The notes: a model not told the origin generated them from the letters alone. Positions 1-12,770 are shown, counted from the first letter of the stretch. The stretch is DNA of 64,000 nt from Amblyomma americanum (GCF_052857255.1 NW_027526717.1:1-64000); one strand, 5' to 3'. Translations and numbers: made by a program.

Positions 1-3000
1 TTTAGCGCGTTTCGGTCTAAAACAGCTTGTTTCGCTGTATTAAGCAAGAATACATGCTTTTCGCGCAGGTATAAGAGAAAATGTTTTGACGCGTGTCACA
101 GGGACACTTGTAAAACCGATGTGTTCAGATTTAGCTCGTTTCGGTCTAAAACAGCTTGTTTCGTTGTATTTAGCACGAATACATGCTTTTCGCGCAGTTA
201 TAAGAGAAAAAGTTTAGACGCGTATCAGAGGAACACTTGTAAAACCGATGTGTTGTGATTTAGCTCGTTTCGGTCTAAAACAGCTTTTTTCGCTGTATTA
301 AGTAAGAATACATGCTTTTCGCGCAGTTATAAGAGAAAAAGTTTTGACGCGTGTCACAGGGACACTTGTAAAACCGGTGTGTTTATATTCAGCTCGTTTC
401 GGTCTAAAACAGCTTGTTTCGTTGTATTAAGCAAGAATACATGCTTTACGCGCAGTTATAGAAGAAAAAGTTTTGACGCGTATGAGAGAGACACTTGTAA
501 AACCGATGTGTTGTGATTTAGCTCGTTTCGGTCTAAAACAGCTTGTTTCGCTGTATTGAGCAAGAATACATGCTTTTCGCGCAGTTATAAGAGAAAAAAA
601 TTTGACGCGTATCAGAGGAACACTTGTAAAACCGATGTGTTGTGATTTAGCTCGTTTTCGTCTAAAACAGCTTGTTTCGCTGTATTAAGCAGGAATACAT
701 GCTTATCGCGCAGTTATAAGAGAAAAAGTTTTAAAGGCATGTCACAAGGACACTTGTAAAACCGATGTGTTCAGATTTACCTCGTTTCGGTCTAAAACAG
801 CTTGTTTCGTTGGACTAAGCAAGAAAACATGCTTTTCGCGCAGTTATAAGAGAAAAAAGTTTTGACGCGTATCAGAGGAACACTTGTAAAACCGATGTGT
901 TGTGATTTAGCTCATTTCGGTCTAAAAGAGCTTGTTTCGCTGTATTAAGCAAGAATACATGCTTTTCGCGCAGTTTTAAGGGAAAAAGTTTTGACGCGTG
1001 TCACAGGGACACTTGTAAAACCGATGTGTTCAGATTTAGCTCGTTTCGGTCGAAAACAGCTTGTTTCGTTGTATTAAGCACGAATACATGCTTTTCGCGC
1101 AGTTATAAGAGAAAAAGTTTAGACGCGTATCAGAGGAACAGTTGTAAAACCGATGCGTTGTGATTTAGCTCGTTTCAGTCTAAAACAGCTTGTTTCGTTG
1201 TATTAAGCAAGAATACATGCTTTTCGCGCAGTTATAAGAGAAAAGTTTTGACGCGTAACAGAGGAACACTTGTATAACCTTTGTGTTGTGATTTAGTTCG
1301 TTTCGGTCTAAAACAGCTTGTTTCGCTGTATTAAGCAAGAATACATGCTTTTCGCGCAGTTATAAGAGAAAAAGTTTTGACGCGTATTAGAGAGACACTT
1401 GTAAAACCGATGTGTTGTGATTTAGATCGTTTCGGTCTAAAACAGCTTGTTTCGTTGTATTAAGCAAGAATACATGCTTTTCGCGCAGTTATAAGAGAAA
1501 AAGTTTTGACGCGTATCACGTGGAACACTTGTAATACCGATGTGTTGTGATTTAGCTCGTTTCGGTCTAAACAGCTTGTTTCGCTGTATTAAGCAAGAAT
1601 ACATGCTTTTCGCGCAGTTATAAGAGAAAAAGTTTTGACGCGTATCAGAGGAACACTTGTAAAACCGATGTGTTGTGATTTAGCTCATTTCGGTCTAAAA
1701 CAACTTGTTTCGCTGTATTGAGCAAGAATACATGCTTTTCGCGCAGTTATAAGAGAAAAAGTTTTGACGAGTATCACGTGGAACACTTGTAAAACCGATG
1801 TGTTGTGATTTAGCTCGTTTCGGTTTAAAACAGCTTGTTTCGCTGTATTAAGCAAGAATACATGCTTTTCGCGCAGTTATAAGAGAAAAAGTTTTGACGC
1901 GTATCAGAGGAACACTTGTAAAACCGATGTGTTGTGATTTAGCTCATTTCGGTCTAAAACAGCTTGTTTCGCTGTATTAAGCAAGAATACGTGCTTTTCG
2001 CGCGGTTATAAGAGAAAAACTTTTGACGCGTGTCACAGGGACACTTGTAAAACCGATGTGTTGTGATTTAGCTCATTTCGGTCTAAAACAACTTGTTTCG
2101 CTGTATTGAGCAAGAATACATGCTTTTCGAGCAGTTATAAGAGAAAAAGTTTTGACGAGTATCACGTGGAACACTTGTAAAACCGATGTGTTGTGATTTA
2201 GCTCGTTTCGGTTTAAAACAGCTTGTTTCGCTGTATATTAAGCAAGAATACATGCTTTTCGCGCAGTTATAAGAGAAAAAGTTTTGACGCGTATCAGAGG
2301 AACACTTGTAAAACCTTTGCGTTGTGATTTAGCTCGTTTCGGTCTAAAACAGCTTGTTTCGCTGTATTAAGCAAGAATACATGCTTTTCGCGCAGTTATA
2401 GAGAAAAAGTTTTGACGCGTGTCACAGGGACACTTGTAAAACCGATGTGTTCAGATTTAGCTCGTTTCGGTCTAAACAACTTGTTTCGCTGTATTAGGCA
2501 CGAATACATGCTTTAGGCGCAGTTATAGGAGAAAAAGTTTTGACGCGTATTAGAGAGACACTTGTAAAACCGATGTGTTGTGATTTAGCTCGTTTCGGTC
2601 TAAAACAGCTTGTTTCGTTGTATTAAGCAAGAATACATGCTTTTCGCGCAGTTATAAGAGAAAAAGTTTTGACGAGTATCACCTGGAACACTTGTAATAC
2701 CGATGTGTTGTGATTTAGCTCGTTTCGGTCTAAAACAGCTTGTTTCGCTGTATTAAGCAAGAATACATGCTTTTCGCGCAGTTATAAGAGAAAAAGTTTT
2801 GACGCGTATCAGAGGAACACTTGTAAAACCGATGTGTTGTGATTTAGCTCATTTCGGTCTAAACAGCTTGTTTCGCTGTATTAAGCAAGAATACATGCTT
2901 TTTCCGCAGTTATAAGAGAAAAAGTTTTGACGCGTATCAGAGGAACACTTGTAAAACCGATGTGTTGTGATTTAGCTCGTTTCGGTCTAAAACAGCTTGT

Positions 3001-4100
3001 TTTGCTGTATTAAGCAAGAATACATGCTTTTCGCGCAGGTATAAGAGAAAAAGTTTTGACGCGTATCAGAGGAACACTTGTAAAACCGATATGTTGTGAT
3101 TTAGCTCATTTCGGTCTAAAACAGCTTGTTTCGCTGTATTAAGGAAGAATACATGCTTTTCGCGCAGTTATAAGAGAAAAAGTTTTGACGCGTATCAGAG
3201 GAACACTTGTAAAACCGATGTGTTGTGATTTAGCTCGTTTCGGTCTAAAACAGCTTGTTTCGCTGTATTAAGCAAGAATACATGCTTTTCGCGCAGTTAT
3301 AAGAGAAAAAGTTTTGACGCGTGTCACAGGGACACTTGTAAAACCGATGTGTTCAGATTTAGCTCGTTTCGGTCTAAAACAACTTGTTTCGTTGTATTAA
3401 GCACGAATACATGGTTTAGGCGCAGTTATAGAAGAAAAAGTTTTGACGCGTATTAGAGAGACACTTGTAAAACCGATTGTGTTGTGATTTAGCTCGTTTC
3501 GGTCTAAAACAGCTTGTTTCGTTGTATTAAGCAAGAATACATGCTTTTCGCGCAGTTATAAGAGAAAAAGTTTTGACGAGTATCACGTGGATACTTGTAA
3601 AACCGATGTGTTCAGATTTAGCTCGTTTCGGTCTAAAACAGCTTGCTTCGTTGTATTAAGCACGAATACATGCTTTTCGCGCAGTTATAAGAGAAAAAGT
3701 TTTGACGAGTATCACGTGGAACACTTGTAATACCGATGTGTTGTGATTTAGCTCGTTTCGGTCTAAAACAGCTTGTTTCGTTGTATTAAGCACGAATACA
3801 TGCTTTTCGCGCAGTTATAAGAGAAAAAGTTTAGACGCGTATCAGAGGAACACTTGTAAAACCGATGTGTTGTGATTTAGCTCGTTTCGGTCTAAAACAG
3901 CTTGTTTCGTTGTATTAAGCAAGAATACATGCTTTTCGCGCAGTTATAAGAGAAAAAGTTTTGACGCGTATCAGAGGAACACTTGTAAAACCTTTGTGTT
4001 GTGATTTAGCTCGTTTCGGTCTAAAACAGCTTGTTTCGCTGTATTAAGCAAGAATACATGCTTTTCGCGCAGTTATAAGAGAAAAAGTTTTGACGAGTAT
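1..4100 (+). repeat. Partial leading copy of the 10.7-kb super-repeat
   Basis: This stretch matches 9282-13384 in order and subtype, at a shift of 9281 bp rising to 9283 bp after two one-base deletions. It also matches 19997 onward. Shared landmarks are the aaaggcatgtcacaagg monomer (733, 10014, 20729), gtgcttttcgcgcgg (1991, 11274, 21989) and cacctgg (2682, 11965, 22680). The match ends near 4100. Downstream, the sequence instead aligns with 16876 onward, so two monomers present at about 13.4-13.57 kb are missing here. Only sequence decay and indels distinguish the copies. Confidence 0.85.
3229..3357 (+). repeat. Satellite monomer subtype b (gtgtcacagggac / ttcaga)
   Basis: 129-bp variant with gacgcgtgtcacagggac in the variable segment and gtgttcaga instead of gtgttgtga at the end. 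The ttcaga ending removes the TGA present in subtype a, so monomers of this kind let the sense reading frame run into the next monomer. It is commonly followed by a monomer with the aacttg core variant. Confidence 0.9.
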
Positions 4101-5684
4101 CACGTGGATACTTGTAAAACCGATGTGTTCAGATTTAGCTCGTTTCGGTCTAAAATAGCTTGTTTCGCTGTATTAAGCAAGAATACATGCTTTTCGCGCA
4201 GTTATAAGAGAAAAAGTTTTGACGAGTATCAAGTGGATACTTGTAAAACCGATGTGTTCAGATTTAGCTCGTTTCGGTCTAAAACAGCTTGTTTCGCTGT
4301 ATTAAGCAAGAATACATGCTTTTCGCACAGTAATAAGAGAAAAATTTTTGACGCGTATCAGAGGAACACTTGTAAAACCGATGTGTTGTGATTTTAGCTC
4401 GTTTCGGTCTAAAACAGCTTGTTTCGTTGTATTAAGCAAGAATACATGCTTTTCGCGCAGTTATAAGAGAAAAAGTTTTGACGAGTATCACGTGGAACAC
4501 TTGTAATACCGATGTGTTGTGATTTAGCTCGTTTCGGTCTAAAACAGCTTGTTTCGCTGTAATAAGCAAGAATACATGCTTTTCGCGCAGTTATAAGAGA
4601 AAAAGTTTTGACGCGTATCAGAGGAACACTTGTAAAACCGATGTGTTGTGATTTAGCTCGTTTCGGTCTAAAACAGCTTGTTTCGCTGTATTAAGCAAGA
4701 ATACATGCTTTTCGCGCAGGTATAGGAGAAAATGTTTTGACGCGTGTCACAGGGACACTTGTAAAACCGATGTGTTCAGATTTAGCTCGTTTCGGTCTAA
4801 AACAGCTTGTTTCGTTGTATTTAGCACGAATACATGCTTTTCGCGCAGTTATAAGAGAAAAAGTTTAGACGCGTATCAGAGGAACACTTGTAAAACCGAT
4901 GTGTTGTGATTTAGCTCGTTCGGTCTAAAACAGCTTGTTTCGCTGTATTAAGCAAGAATACATGCTTTTCGCGCAGTTATAAGAGAAAAAGTTTTGACGC
5001 GTGTCACAGGGACACTTGTAAAACCGGTGTGTTTATATTCAGCTCGTTTCGGTCTAAAACAGCTTGTTTCGTTGTATTAAGCAAGAATACATGCTTTACG
5101 CGCAGTTATAAGAGAAAAAAATTTGACGCGTATCAGAGGAACACTTGTAAAACCGATGTGTTGTGATTTAGCTCGTTTTGGTCTAAAACAGCTTGTTTCG
5201 CTGTATTAAGCAGGAATACATGCTTATCGCGCAGTTATAAGAGAAAAAGTTTTAAAGGCATGTCACAAGGACACTTGTAAAACCGATGTGTTCAGATTTA
5301 CCTCGTTTCGGTCTAAAACAGCTTGTTTCGTTGGACTAAGCAAGAAAACATGCTTTTCGCGCAGTTATAAGAGAAAAAAGTTTTGACGCGTATCAGAGGA
5401 ACACTTGTAAAACCGATGTGTTGTGATTTAGCTCATTTCGGTCTAAAAGAGCTTGTTTCGCTGTATTAAGCAAGAATACATGCTTTTCGCGCAGTTATAA
5501 GGGAAAAAGTTTTGACGCGTGTCACAGGGACACTTGTAAAACCGATGTGTTCAGATTTAGCTCGTTTCGGTCGAAAACAGCTTGTTTCGTTGTATTAAGC
5601 ACGAATACATGCTTTTCGCGCAGTTATAAGAGAAAAAGTTTAGACGCGTATCAGAGGAACAGTTGTAAAACCGATGCGTTGTGA

Positions 5685-5813
5685 TTTAGCTCGTTTCAGT
5701 CTAAAACAGCTTGTTTCGTTGTATTAAGCAAGAATACATGCTTTTCGCGCAGTTATAAGAGAAAAAGTTTTGACGCGTAACAGAGGAACACTTGTATAAC
5801 CTTTGTGTTGTGA
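5685..5813 (+). repeat. Satellite monomer subtype f (gtaacagagg / tataacctttg)
   Basis: 129-bp variant with tttcagtc in the core, gacgcgtaacagaggaac in the variable segment and ttgtataacctttgtg near its end. The monomer after it starts tttagttcg. A later-derived form with gacgcataacag is found at about 33.28, 38.34, 38.47, 43.37, 43.50, 51.25 and 56.41 kb. It marks the central and right array and loses the acgcgt palindrome. Confidence 0.87.
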
Positions 5814-6289
5814 TTTAGTTCGTTTCGGTCTAAAACAGCTTGTTTCGCTGTATTAAGCAAGAATACATGCTTTTCGCGCAGTTATAAGAGAAAAAGTTTT
5901 GACGCGTATTAGAGAGACACTTGTAAAACCGATGTGTTGTGATTTAGATCGTTTCGGTCTAAAACAGCTTGTTTCGTTGTATTAAGCAAGAATACATGCT
6001 TTTCGCGCAGTTATAAGAGAAAAAGTTTTGACGCGTATCACGTGGAACACTTGTAATACCGATGTGTTGTGATTTAGCTCGTTTCGGTCTAAAACAGCTT
6101 GTTTCGCTGTATTAAGCAAGAATACATGCTTTTCGCGCAGTTATAAGAGAAAAAGTTTTGACGCGTGTCACAGGAACAGTTGTAAAACCGATGTGTTGTG
6201 ATTTAGCTCATTTCGGTCTAAAACAGCTTGTTTCGCTGTATTAAGCAAGAATACATGCTTTTCCCGCAGTTATAAGAGAAAAAGTTTTG

Positions 6290-6321
6290 ACGCGTATCAC
6301 GTGGATACGCGTCACGTGGAT
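6290..6321 (+). repeat. Compound truncated monomer with doubled acgcgt-cacgtggat
   Basis: Inside one monomer the segment acgcgtatcacgtggat is followed at once by acgcgtcacgtggat and then joins agctcgtttcgg. The usual cttgtaaaaccgatg and tgttgtgattt are absent. The monomer is about 13 bases shorter than a normal subtype c unit. The same structure is at 8347-8378 and 19062-19093, so it predates both the 2057-bp and 10.7-kb duplications. It concentrates two acgcgt and two CACGTG palindromes in 32 bp. Confidence 0.9.
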
Positions 6322-6986
6322 AGCTCGTTTCGGTCTAAAACACCTTGTTTCGTTGTAGTAAGCACGAATACATGCTTTTCGCGCAGTTATAAGAGAAAAC
6401 GTTTTGACGAGTATCACGTGGAACACTTGTAATACCGATGTGTTGTGACTTAGCTCGTTTCGGTCTAAAACAGCTTGTTTCGCTGTATTAAGCAAGAATA
6501 CATGCTTTTCGCGCAGTTATAAGAGAAAAAGTTTTGACGCGTATCAGAGAGACACTTGTAAAACCGATGTGTTGTGATTTAGCTCGTTTCGGTCTAAAAC
6601 AGCTTGTTTCGTTGTATTAAGCAAGAATACATGCTTTTCGCGGAGTTATAAGAGAAAAAGTTTTGACGAGTATCACGTGGATACTTGTAAAACCGATGTG
6701 TTCAGATTTAGCTCGTTTCGGTCTAAAACACCTTGTTTCGTTGTAGTAAGCACGAATACATGCTTTTCGCGCAGTTATAAGACAAAACGTTTTGACGAGT
6801 ATCACGTGGAACACTTGTAATACCGATGTGTTGTGATTTAGCTCGTTTCGGTCTAAAACAGCTTGTTTCGCTGTATTAAGCAAGAATACATGCTTTTCGC
6901 ACAGTAATAAGAGAAAAAGTTTTGACGCGTATCAGAGGAACACTTGTAAAACCGATGTGTTGTGATTTAGCTCGTTTCGGTCTAAA

Positions 6987-9043
6987 ACAGCTTGTTTCGC
7001 TGTATTAAGCAAGAATACATGCTTTTCGCGCAGTTATAAGAGAAAAAGTTTTGACGCGTGTCACAGGGACACTTGTAAAACCGGTGTGTTTATATTCAGC
7101 TCGTTTCGGTCTAAAACAGCTTGTTTCGTTGTATTAAGCAAGAATACATGCTTTACGCGCAGTTATAAGAGAAAAAAATTTGACGCGTATCAGAGGAACA
7201 CTTGTAAAACCGATGTGTTGTGATTTAGCTCGTTTTGGTCTAAAACAGCTTGTTTCGCTGTATTAAGCAGGAATACATGCTTATCGCGCAGTTATAAGAG
7301 AAAAAGTTTTAAAGGCATGTCACAAGGACACTTGTAAAACCGATGTGTTCAGATTTACCTCGTTTCGGTCTAAAACAGCTTGTTTCGTTGGACTAAGCAA
7401 GAAAACATGCTTTTCGCGCAGTTATAAGAGAAAAAAGTTTTGACGCGTATCAGAGGAACACTTGTAAAACCGATGTGTTGTGATTTAGCTCATTTCGGTC
7501 TAAAAGAGCTTGTTTCGCTGTATTAAGCAAGAATACATGCTTTTCGCGCAGTTATAAGGGAAAAAGTTTTGACGCGTGTCACAGGGACACTTGTAAAACC
7601 GATGTGTTCAGATTTAGCTCGTTTCGGTCGAAAACAGCTTGTTTCGTTGTATTAAGCACGAATACATGCTTTTCGCGCAGTTATAAGAGAAAAAGTTTAG
7701 ACGCGTATCAGAGGAACAGTTGTAAAACCGATGCGTTGTGATTTAGCTCGTTTCAGTCTAAAACAGCTTGTTTCGTTGTATTAAGCAAGAATACATGCTT
7801 TTCGCGCAGTTATAAGAGAAAAAGTTTTGACGCGTAACAGAGGAACACTTGTATAACCTTTGTGTTGTGATTTAGTTCGTTTCGGTCTAAAACAGCTTGT
7901 TTCGCTGTATTAAGCAAGAATACATGCTTTTCGCGCAGTTATAAGAGAAAAAGTTTTGACGCGTATTAGAGAGACACTTGTAAAACCGATGTGTTGTGAT
8001 TTAGATCGTTTCGGTCTAAAACAGCTTGTTTCGTTGTATTAAGCAAGAATACATGCTTTTCGCGCAGTTATAAGAGAAAAAGTTTTGACGCGTATCACGT
8101 GGAACACTTGTAATACCGATGTGTTGTGATTTAGCTCGTTTCGGTCTAAAACAGCTTGTTTCGCTGTATTAAGCAAGAATACATGCTTTTCGCGCAGTTA
8201 TAAGAGAAAAAGTTTTGACGCGTGTCACAGGAACAGTTGTAAAACCGATGTGTTGTGATTTAGCTCATTTCGGTCTAAAACAGCTTGTTTCGCTGTATTA
8301 AGCAAGAATACATGCTTTTCCCGCAGTTATAAGAGAAAAAGTTTTGACGCGTATCACGTGGATACGCGTCACGTGGATAGCTCGTTTCGGTCTAAAACAC
8401 CTTGTTTCGTTGTAGTAAGCACGAATACATGCTTTTCGCGCAGTTATAAGAGAAAACGTTTTGACGAGTATCACGTGGAACACTTGTAATACCGATGTGT
8501 TGTGACTTAGCTCGTTTCGGTCTAAAACAGCTTGTTTCGCTGTATTAAGCAAGAATACATGCTTTTCGCGCAGTTATAAGAGAAAAAGTTTTGACGCGTA
8601 TCAGAGAGACACTTGTAAAACCGATGTGTTGTGATTTAGCTCGTTTCGGTCTAAAACAGCTTGTTTCGTTGTATTAAGCAAGAATACATGCTTTTCGCGG
8701 AGTTATAAGAGAAAAAGTTTTGACGAGTATCACGTGGATACTTGTAAAACCGATGTGTTCAGATTTAGCTCGTTTCGGTCTAAAACACCTTGTTTCGTTG
8801 TAGTAAGCACGAATACATGCTTTTCGCGCAGTTATAAGACAAAACGTTTTGACGAGTATCACGTGGAACACTTGTAATACCGATGTGTTGTGATTTAGCT
8901 CGTTTCGGTCTAAAACAGCTTGTTTCGCTGTATTAAGCAAGAATACATGCTTTTCGCACAGTAATAAGAGAAAAAGTTTTGACGCGTATCAGAGGAACAC
9001 TTGTAAAACCGATGTGTTGTGATTTAGCTCGTTTCGGTCTAAA
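6987..9043 (+). repeat. 2057-bp tandem duplication, right copy
   Basis: Second, directly adjacent copy of the preceding block. The junction lies in the interval 6978-6999, inside the tttcggtctaaaacagcttg core shared by all monomers, as expected for unequal exchange between out-of-register monomers. The paralogous region at 17.7-19.7 kb holds only a single copy. The duplication therefore happened after the 10.7-kb super-repeat formed, or was lost from the other copy. Confidence 0.9.
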
Positions 9044-12000
9044 ACAGCTTGTTTCGTTGTATTAAGCAAGAATACATGCTTTTCGCGCAGTTATAAGAGA
9101 AAAAGTTTTGACGAGTATCACGTGGAACACTTGTAATACCGATGTGTTGTGATTTAGCTCGTTTCGGTCTAAAACAGCTTGTTTCGCTGTATTAAGCAAG
9201 AATACATGCTTTTCGCGCAGTTATAAGAGAAAAAGTTTTGACGCGTATCAGAGGAACACTTGTAAAACCGATGTGTTGTGATTTAGCTCGTTTCGGTCTA
9301 AAACAGCTTGTTTCGCTGTATTAAGCAAGAATACATGCTTTTCGCGCAGGTATAAGAGAAAATGTTTTGACGCGTGTCACAGGGACACTTGTAAAACCGA
9401 TGTGTTCAGATTTAGCTCGTTTCGGTCTAAAACAGCTTGTTTCGTTGTATTTAGCACGAATACATGCTTTTCGCGCAGTTATAAGAGAAAAAGTTTAGAC
9501 GCGTATCAGAGGAACACTTGTAAAACCGATGTGTTGTGATTTAGCTCGTTTCGGTCTAAAACAGCTTGTTTCGCTGTATTAAGCAAGAATACATGCTTTT
9601 CGCGCAGTTATAAGAGAAAAAGTTTTGACGCGTGTCACAGGGACACTTGTAAAACCGGTGTGTTTATATTCAGCTCGTTTCGGTCTAAAACAGCTTGTTT
9701 CGTTGTATTAAGCAAGAATACATGCTTTACGAGCAGTTATAGAAGAAAACGTTTTGACGCGTATGAGAGAGACACTTGTAAAACCGATGTGTTGTGATTT
9801 AGCTCGTTTCGGTCTAAAACAGCTTGTTTCGCTGTATTGAGCAAGAATACATGCTTTTCGCGCAGTTATAAGAGAAAAAAATTTGACGCGTATCAGAGGA
9901 ACACTTGTAAAACCGATGTGTTGTGATTTAGCTCGTTTTGGTCTAAAACAGCTTGTTTCGCTGTATTAAGCAGGAATACATGCTTATCGCGCAGTTATAA
10001 GAGAAAAAGTTTTAAAGGCATGTCACAAGGACACTTGTAAAACCGATGTGTTCAGATTTACCTCGTTTCGGTCTAAAACAGCTTGTTTCGTTGGACTAAG
10101 CAAGAAAACATGCTTTTCGCGCAGTTATAAGAGAAAAAAGTTTTGACGCGTATCAGAGGAACACTTGTAAAACCGATGTGTTGTGATTTAGCTCATTTCG
10201 GTCTAAAAGAGCTTGTTTCGCTGTATTAAGCAAGAATACATGCTTTTCGCGCAGTTTTAAGGGAAAAAGTTTTGACGCGTGTCACAGGGACACTTGTAAA
10301 ACCGATGTGTTCAGATTTAGCTCGTTTCGGTCGAAAACAGCTTGTTTCGTTGTATTAAGCACGAATACATGCTTTTCGCGCAGTTATAAGAGAAAAAGTT
10401 TAGACGCGTATCAGAGGAACAGTTGTAAAACCGATGCGTTGTGATTTAGCTCGTTTCAGTCTAAAACAGCTTGTTTCGTTGTATTAAGCAAGAATACATG
10501 CTTTTCGCGCAGTTATAAGAGAAAAAGTTTTGACGCGTAACAGAGGAACACTTGAATAACCTTTGTGTTGTGATTTAGTTCGTTTCGGTCTAAAACAGCT
10601 TGTTTCGCTGTATTAAGCAAGAATACATGCTTTTCGCGCAGTTATAAGAGAAAAAGTTTTGACGCGTATTAGAGAGACACTTGTAAAACCGATGTGTTGT
10701 GATTTAGATCGTTTCGGTCTAAAACAGCTTGTTTCGTTGTATTAAGCAAGAATACATGCTTTTCGCGCAGTTATAAGAGAAAAAGTTTTGACGCGTATCA
10801 CGTGGAACACTTGTAATACCGATGTGTTGTGATTTAGCTCGTTTCGGTCTAAAACAGCTTGTTTCGCTGTATTAAGCAAGAATACATGCTTTTCGCGCAG
10901 TTATAAGAGAAAAAGTTTTGACGCGTATCAGAGGAACACTTGTAAAACCGATGTGTTGTGATTTAGCTCATTTCGGTCTAAAACAACTTGTTTCGCTGTA
11001 TTGAGCAAGAATACATGCTTTTCGCGCAGTTATAAGAGAAAAAGTTTTGACGAGTATCACGTGGAACACTTGTAAAACCGATGTGTTGTGATTTAGCTCG
11101 TTTCGGTTTAAAACAGCTTGTTTCGCTGTATTAAGCAAGAATACATGCTTTTCGCGCAGTTATAAGAGAAAAAGTTTTGACGCGTATCAGAGGAACACTT
11201 GTAAAACCGATGTGTTGTGATTTAGCTCATTTCGGTCTAAAACAGCTTGTTTCGCTGTATTAAGCAAGAATACGTGCTTTTCGCGCGGTTATAAGAGAAA
11301 AACTTTTGACGCGTGTCACAGGGACACTTGTAAAACCGATGTGTCGTGATTTAGCTCATTTCGGTCTAAAACAACTTGTTTCGCTGTATTGAGCAAGAAT
11401 ACATGCTTTTCGAGCAGTTATAAGAGAAAAAGTTTTGACGAGTATCACGTGGAACACTTGTAAAACCGATGTGTTGTGATTTAGCTCGTTTCGGTTTAAA
11501 ACAGCTTGTTTCGCTGTATTAAGCAAGAATACATGCTTTTCGCGCAGTTATAAGAGAAAAAGTTTTGACGCGTATCAGAGGAACACTTGTAAAACCTTTG
11601 CGTTGTGATTTAGCTCGTTTCGGTCTAAAACAGCTTGTTTCGCTGTATTAAGCAAGAATACATGCTTTTCGCGCAGTTATAAGAGAAAAAGTTTTGACGC
11701 GTGTCACAGGGACACTTGTAAAACCGATGTGTTCAGATTTAGCTCGTTTCGGTCTAAAACAACTTGTTTCGCTGTATTAGGCACGAATACATGCTTTAGG
11801 CGCAGTTATAGGAGAAAAAGTTTTGACGCGTATTAGAGAGACACTTGTAAAACCGATGTGTTGTGATTTAGCTCGTTTCGGTCTAAAACAGCTTGTTTCG
11901 TTGTATTAAGCAAGAATACATGCTTTTCGCGCAGTTATAAGAGAAAAAGTTTTGACGAGTATCACCTGGAACACTTGTAATACCGATGTGTTGTGATTTA

Positions 12001-12641
12001 GCTCGTTTCGGTCTAAAACAGCTTGTTTCGCTGTATTAAGCAAGAATACATGCTTTTCGCGCAGTTATAAGAGAAAAGGTTTTGACGCGTATCAGAGGAA
12101 CACTTGTAAAACCGATGTGTTGTGATTTAGCTCATTTCGGTCTAAAACAGCTTGTTTCGCTGTATTAAGCAAGAATACATGCTTTTCCCGCAGTTATAAG
12201 AGAAAAAGTTTTGACGCGTATCAGAGGAACACTTGTAAAACCGATGTGTTGTGATTTAGCTCGTTTCGGTCTAAAACAGCTTGTTTCGCTGTATTAAGCA
12301 AGAATACATGCTTTTCGCGCAGGTATAAGAGAAAAAGTTTTGACGCGTATCAGAGGAACACTTGTAAAACCGATATGTTGTGATTTAGCTCATTTCGGTC
12401 TAAAACAGCTTGTTTCGCTGTATTAAGGAAGAATACATGCTTTTCGCGCAGTTATAAGAGAAAAAGTTTTGACGCGTATCAGAGGAACACTTGTAAAACC
12501 GATGTGTTGTGATTTAGCTCGTTTCGGTCTAAAACAGCTTGTTTCGCTGTATTAAGCAAGAATACATGCTTTTCGCGCAGTTATAAGAGAAAAAGTTTTG
12601 ACGCGTGTCACAGGGACACTTGTAAAACCGATGTGTTCAGA

Positions 12642-12770
12642 TTTAGCTCGTTTCGGTCTAAAACAACTTGTTTCGTTGTATTAAGCACGAATACATGCTT
12701 TAGGCGCAGTTATAGAAGAAAAAGTTTTGACGCGTATTAGAGAGACACTTGTAAAACCGATGTGTTGTGA
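12642..12770 (+). repeat. Satellite monomer subtype h (gctttaggcgcag)
   Basis: 129-bp variant in which gcttttcgcgcag is changed to gctttaggcgcag, followed by ttatagaag or ttataggag and then gacgcgtattagagag. The core reads acaacttg rather than acagcttg. It almost always follows a subtype b monomer. It recurs in each higher-order unit, so it is a useful landmark for aligning units. Confidence 0.88.

Larger units (their letters stand above)
4930..6986 (+). repeat. 2057-bp tandem duplication, left copy
   Basis: Sequence from about 4921-4943 onward recurs 2057 bp downstream with no difference that I noticed. Shared oddities include gtgtttatattc (5031 and 7088), ttttaaaggcatg (5254 and 7311), ttggactaag (5327 and 7384) and the compound acgcgt/cacgtggat monomer (6290 and 8347). 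The start is limited on the left by a missing t in ctcgttcgg at about 4919, and on the right by a c/t difference at 7000 versus 9057. 2057 bp is close to 16 monomers. Confidence 0.9.

Noticed and set aside
4104..4391. Sense open frames of 66-95 codons as genes for Cys/Lys-rich repeat proteins
   Set aside because: They exist only where a monomer ends in ttcaga instead of ttgtga. Start codons fall at chance ATGs of the repeat, and there is no promoter or codon bias.
6241..6495. Antisense open frames of 84-88 codons here and at about twenty other places as possible genes
   Set aside because: They are readings of two satellite monomers, follow the 43-residue period, have no recognisable domain, and shift or break with ordinary monomer indels.
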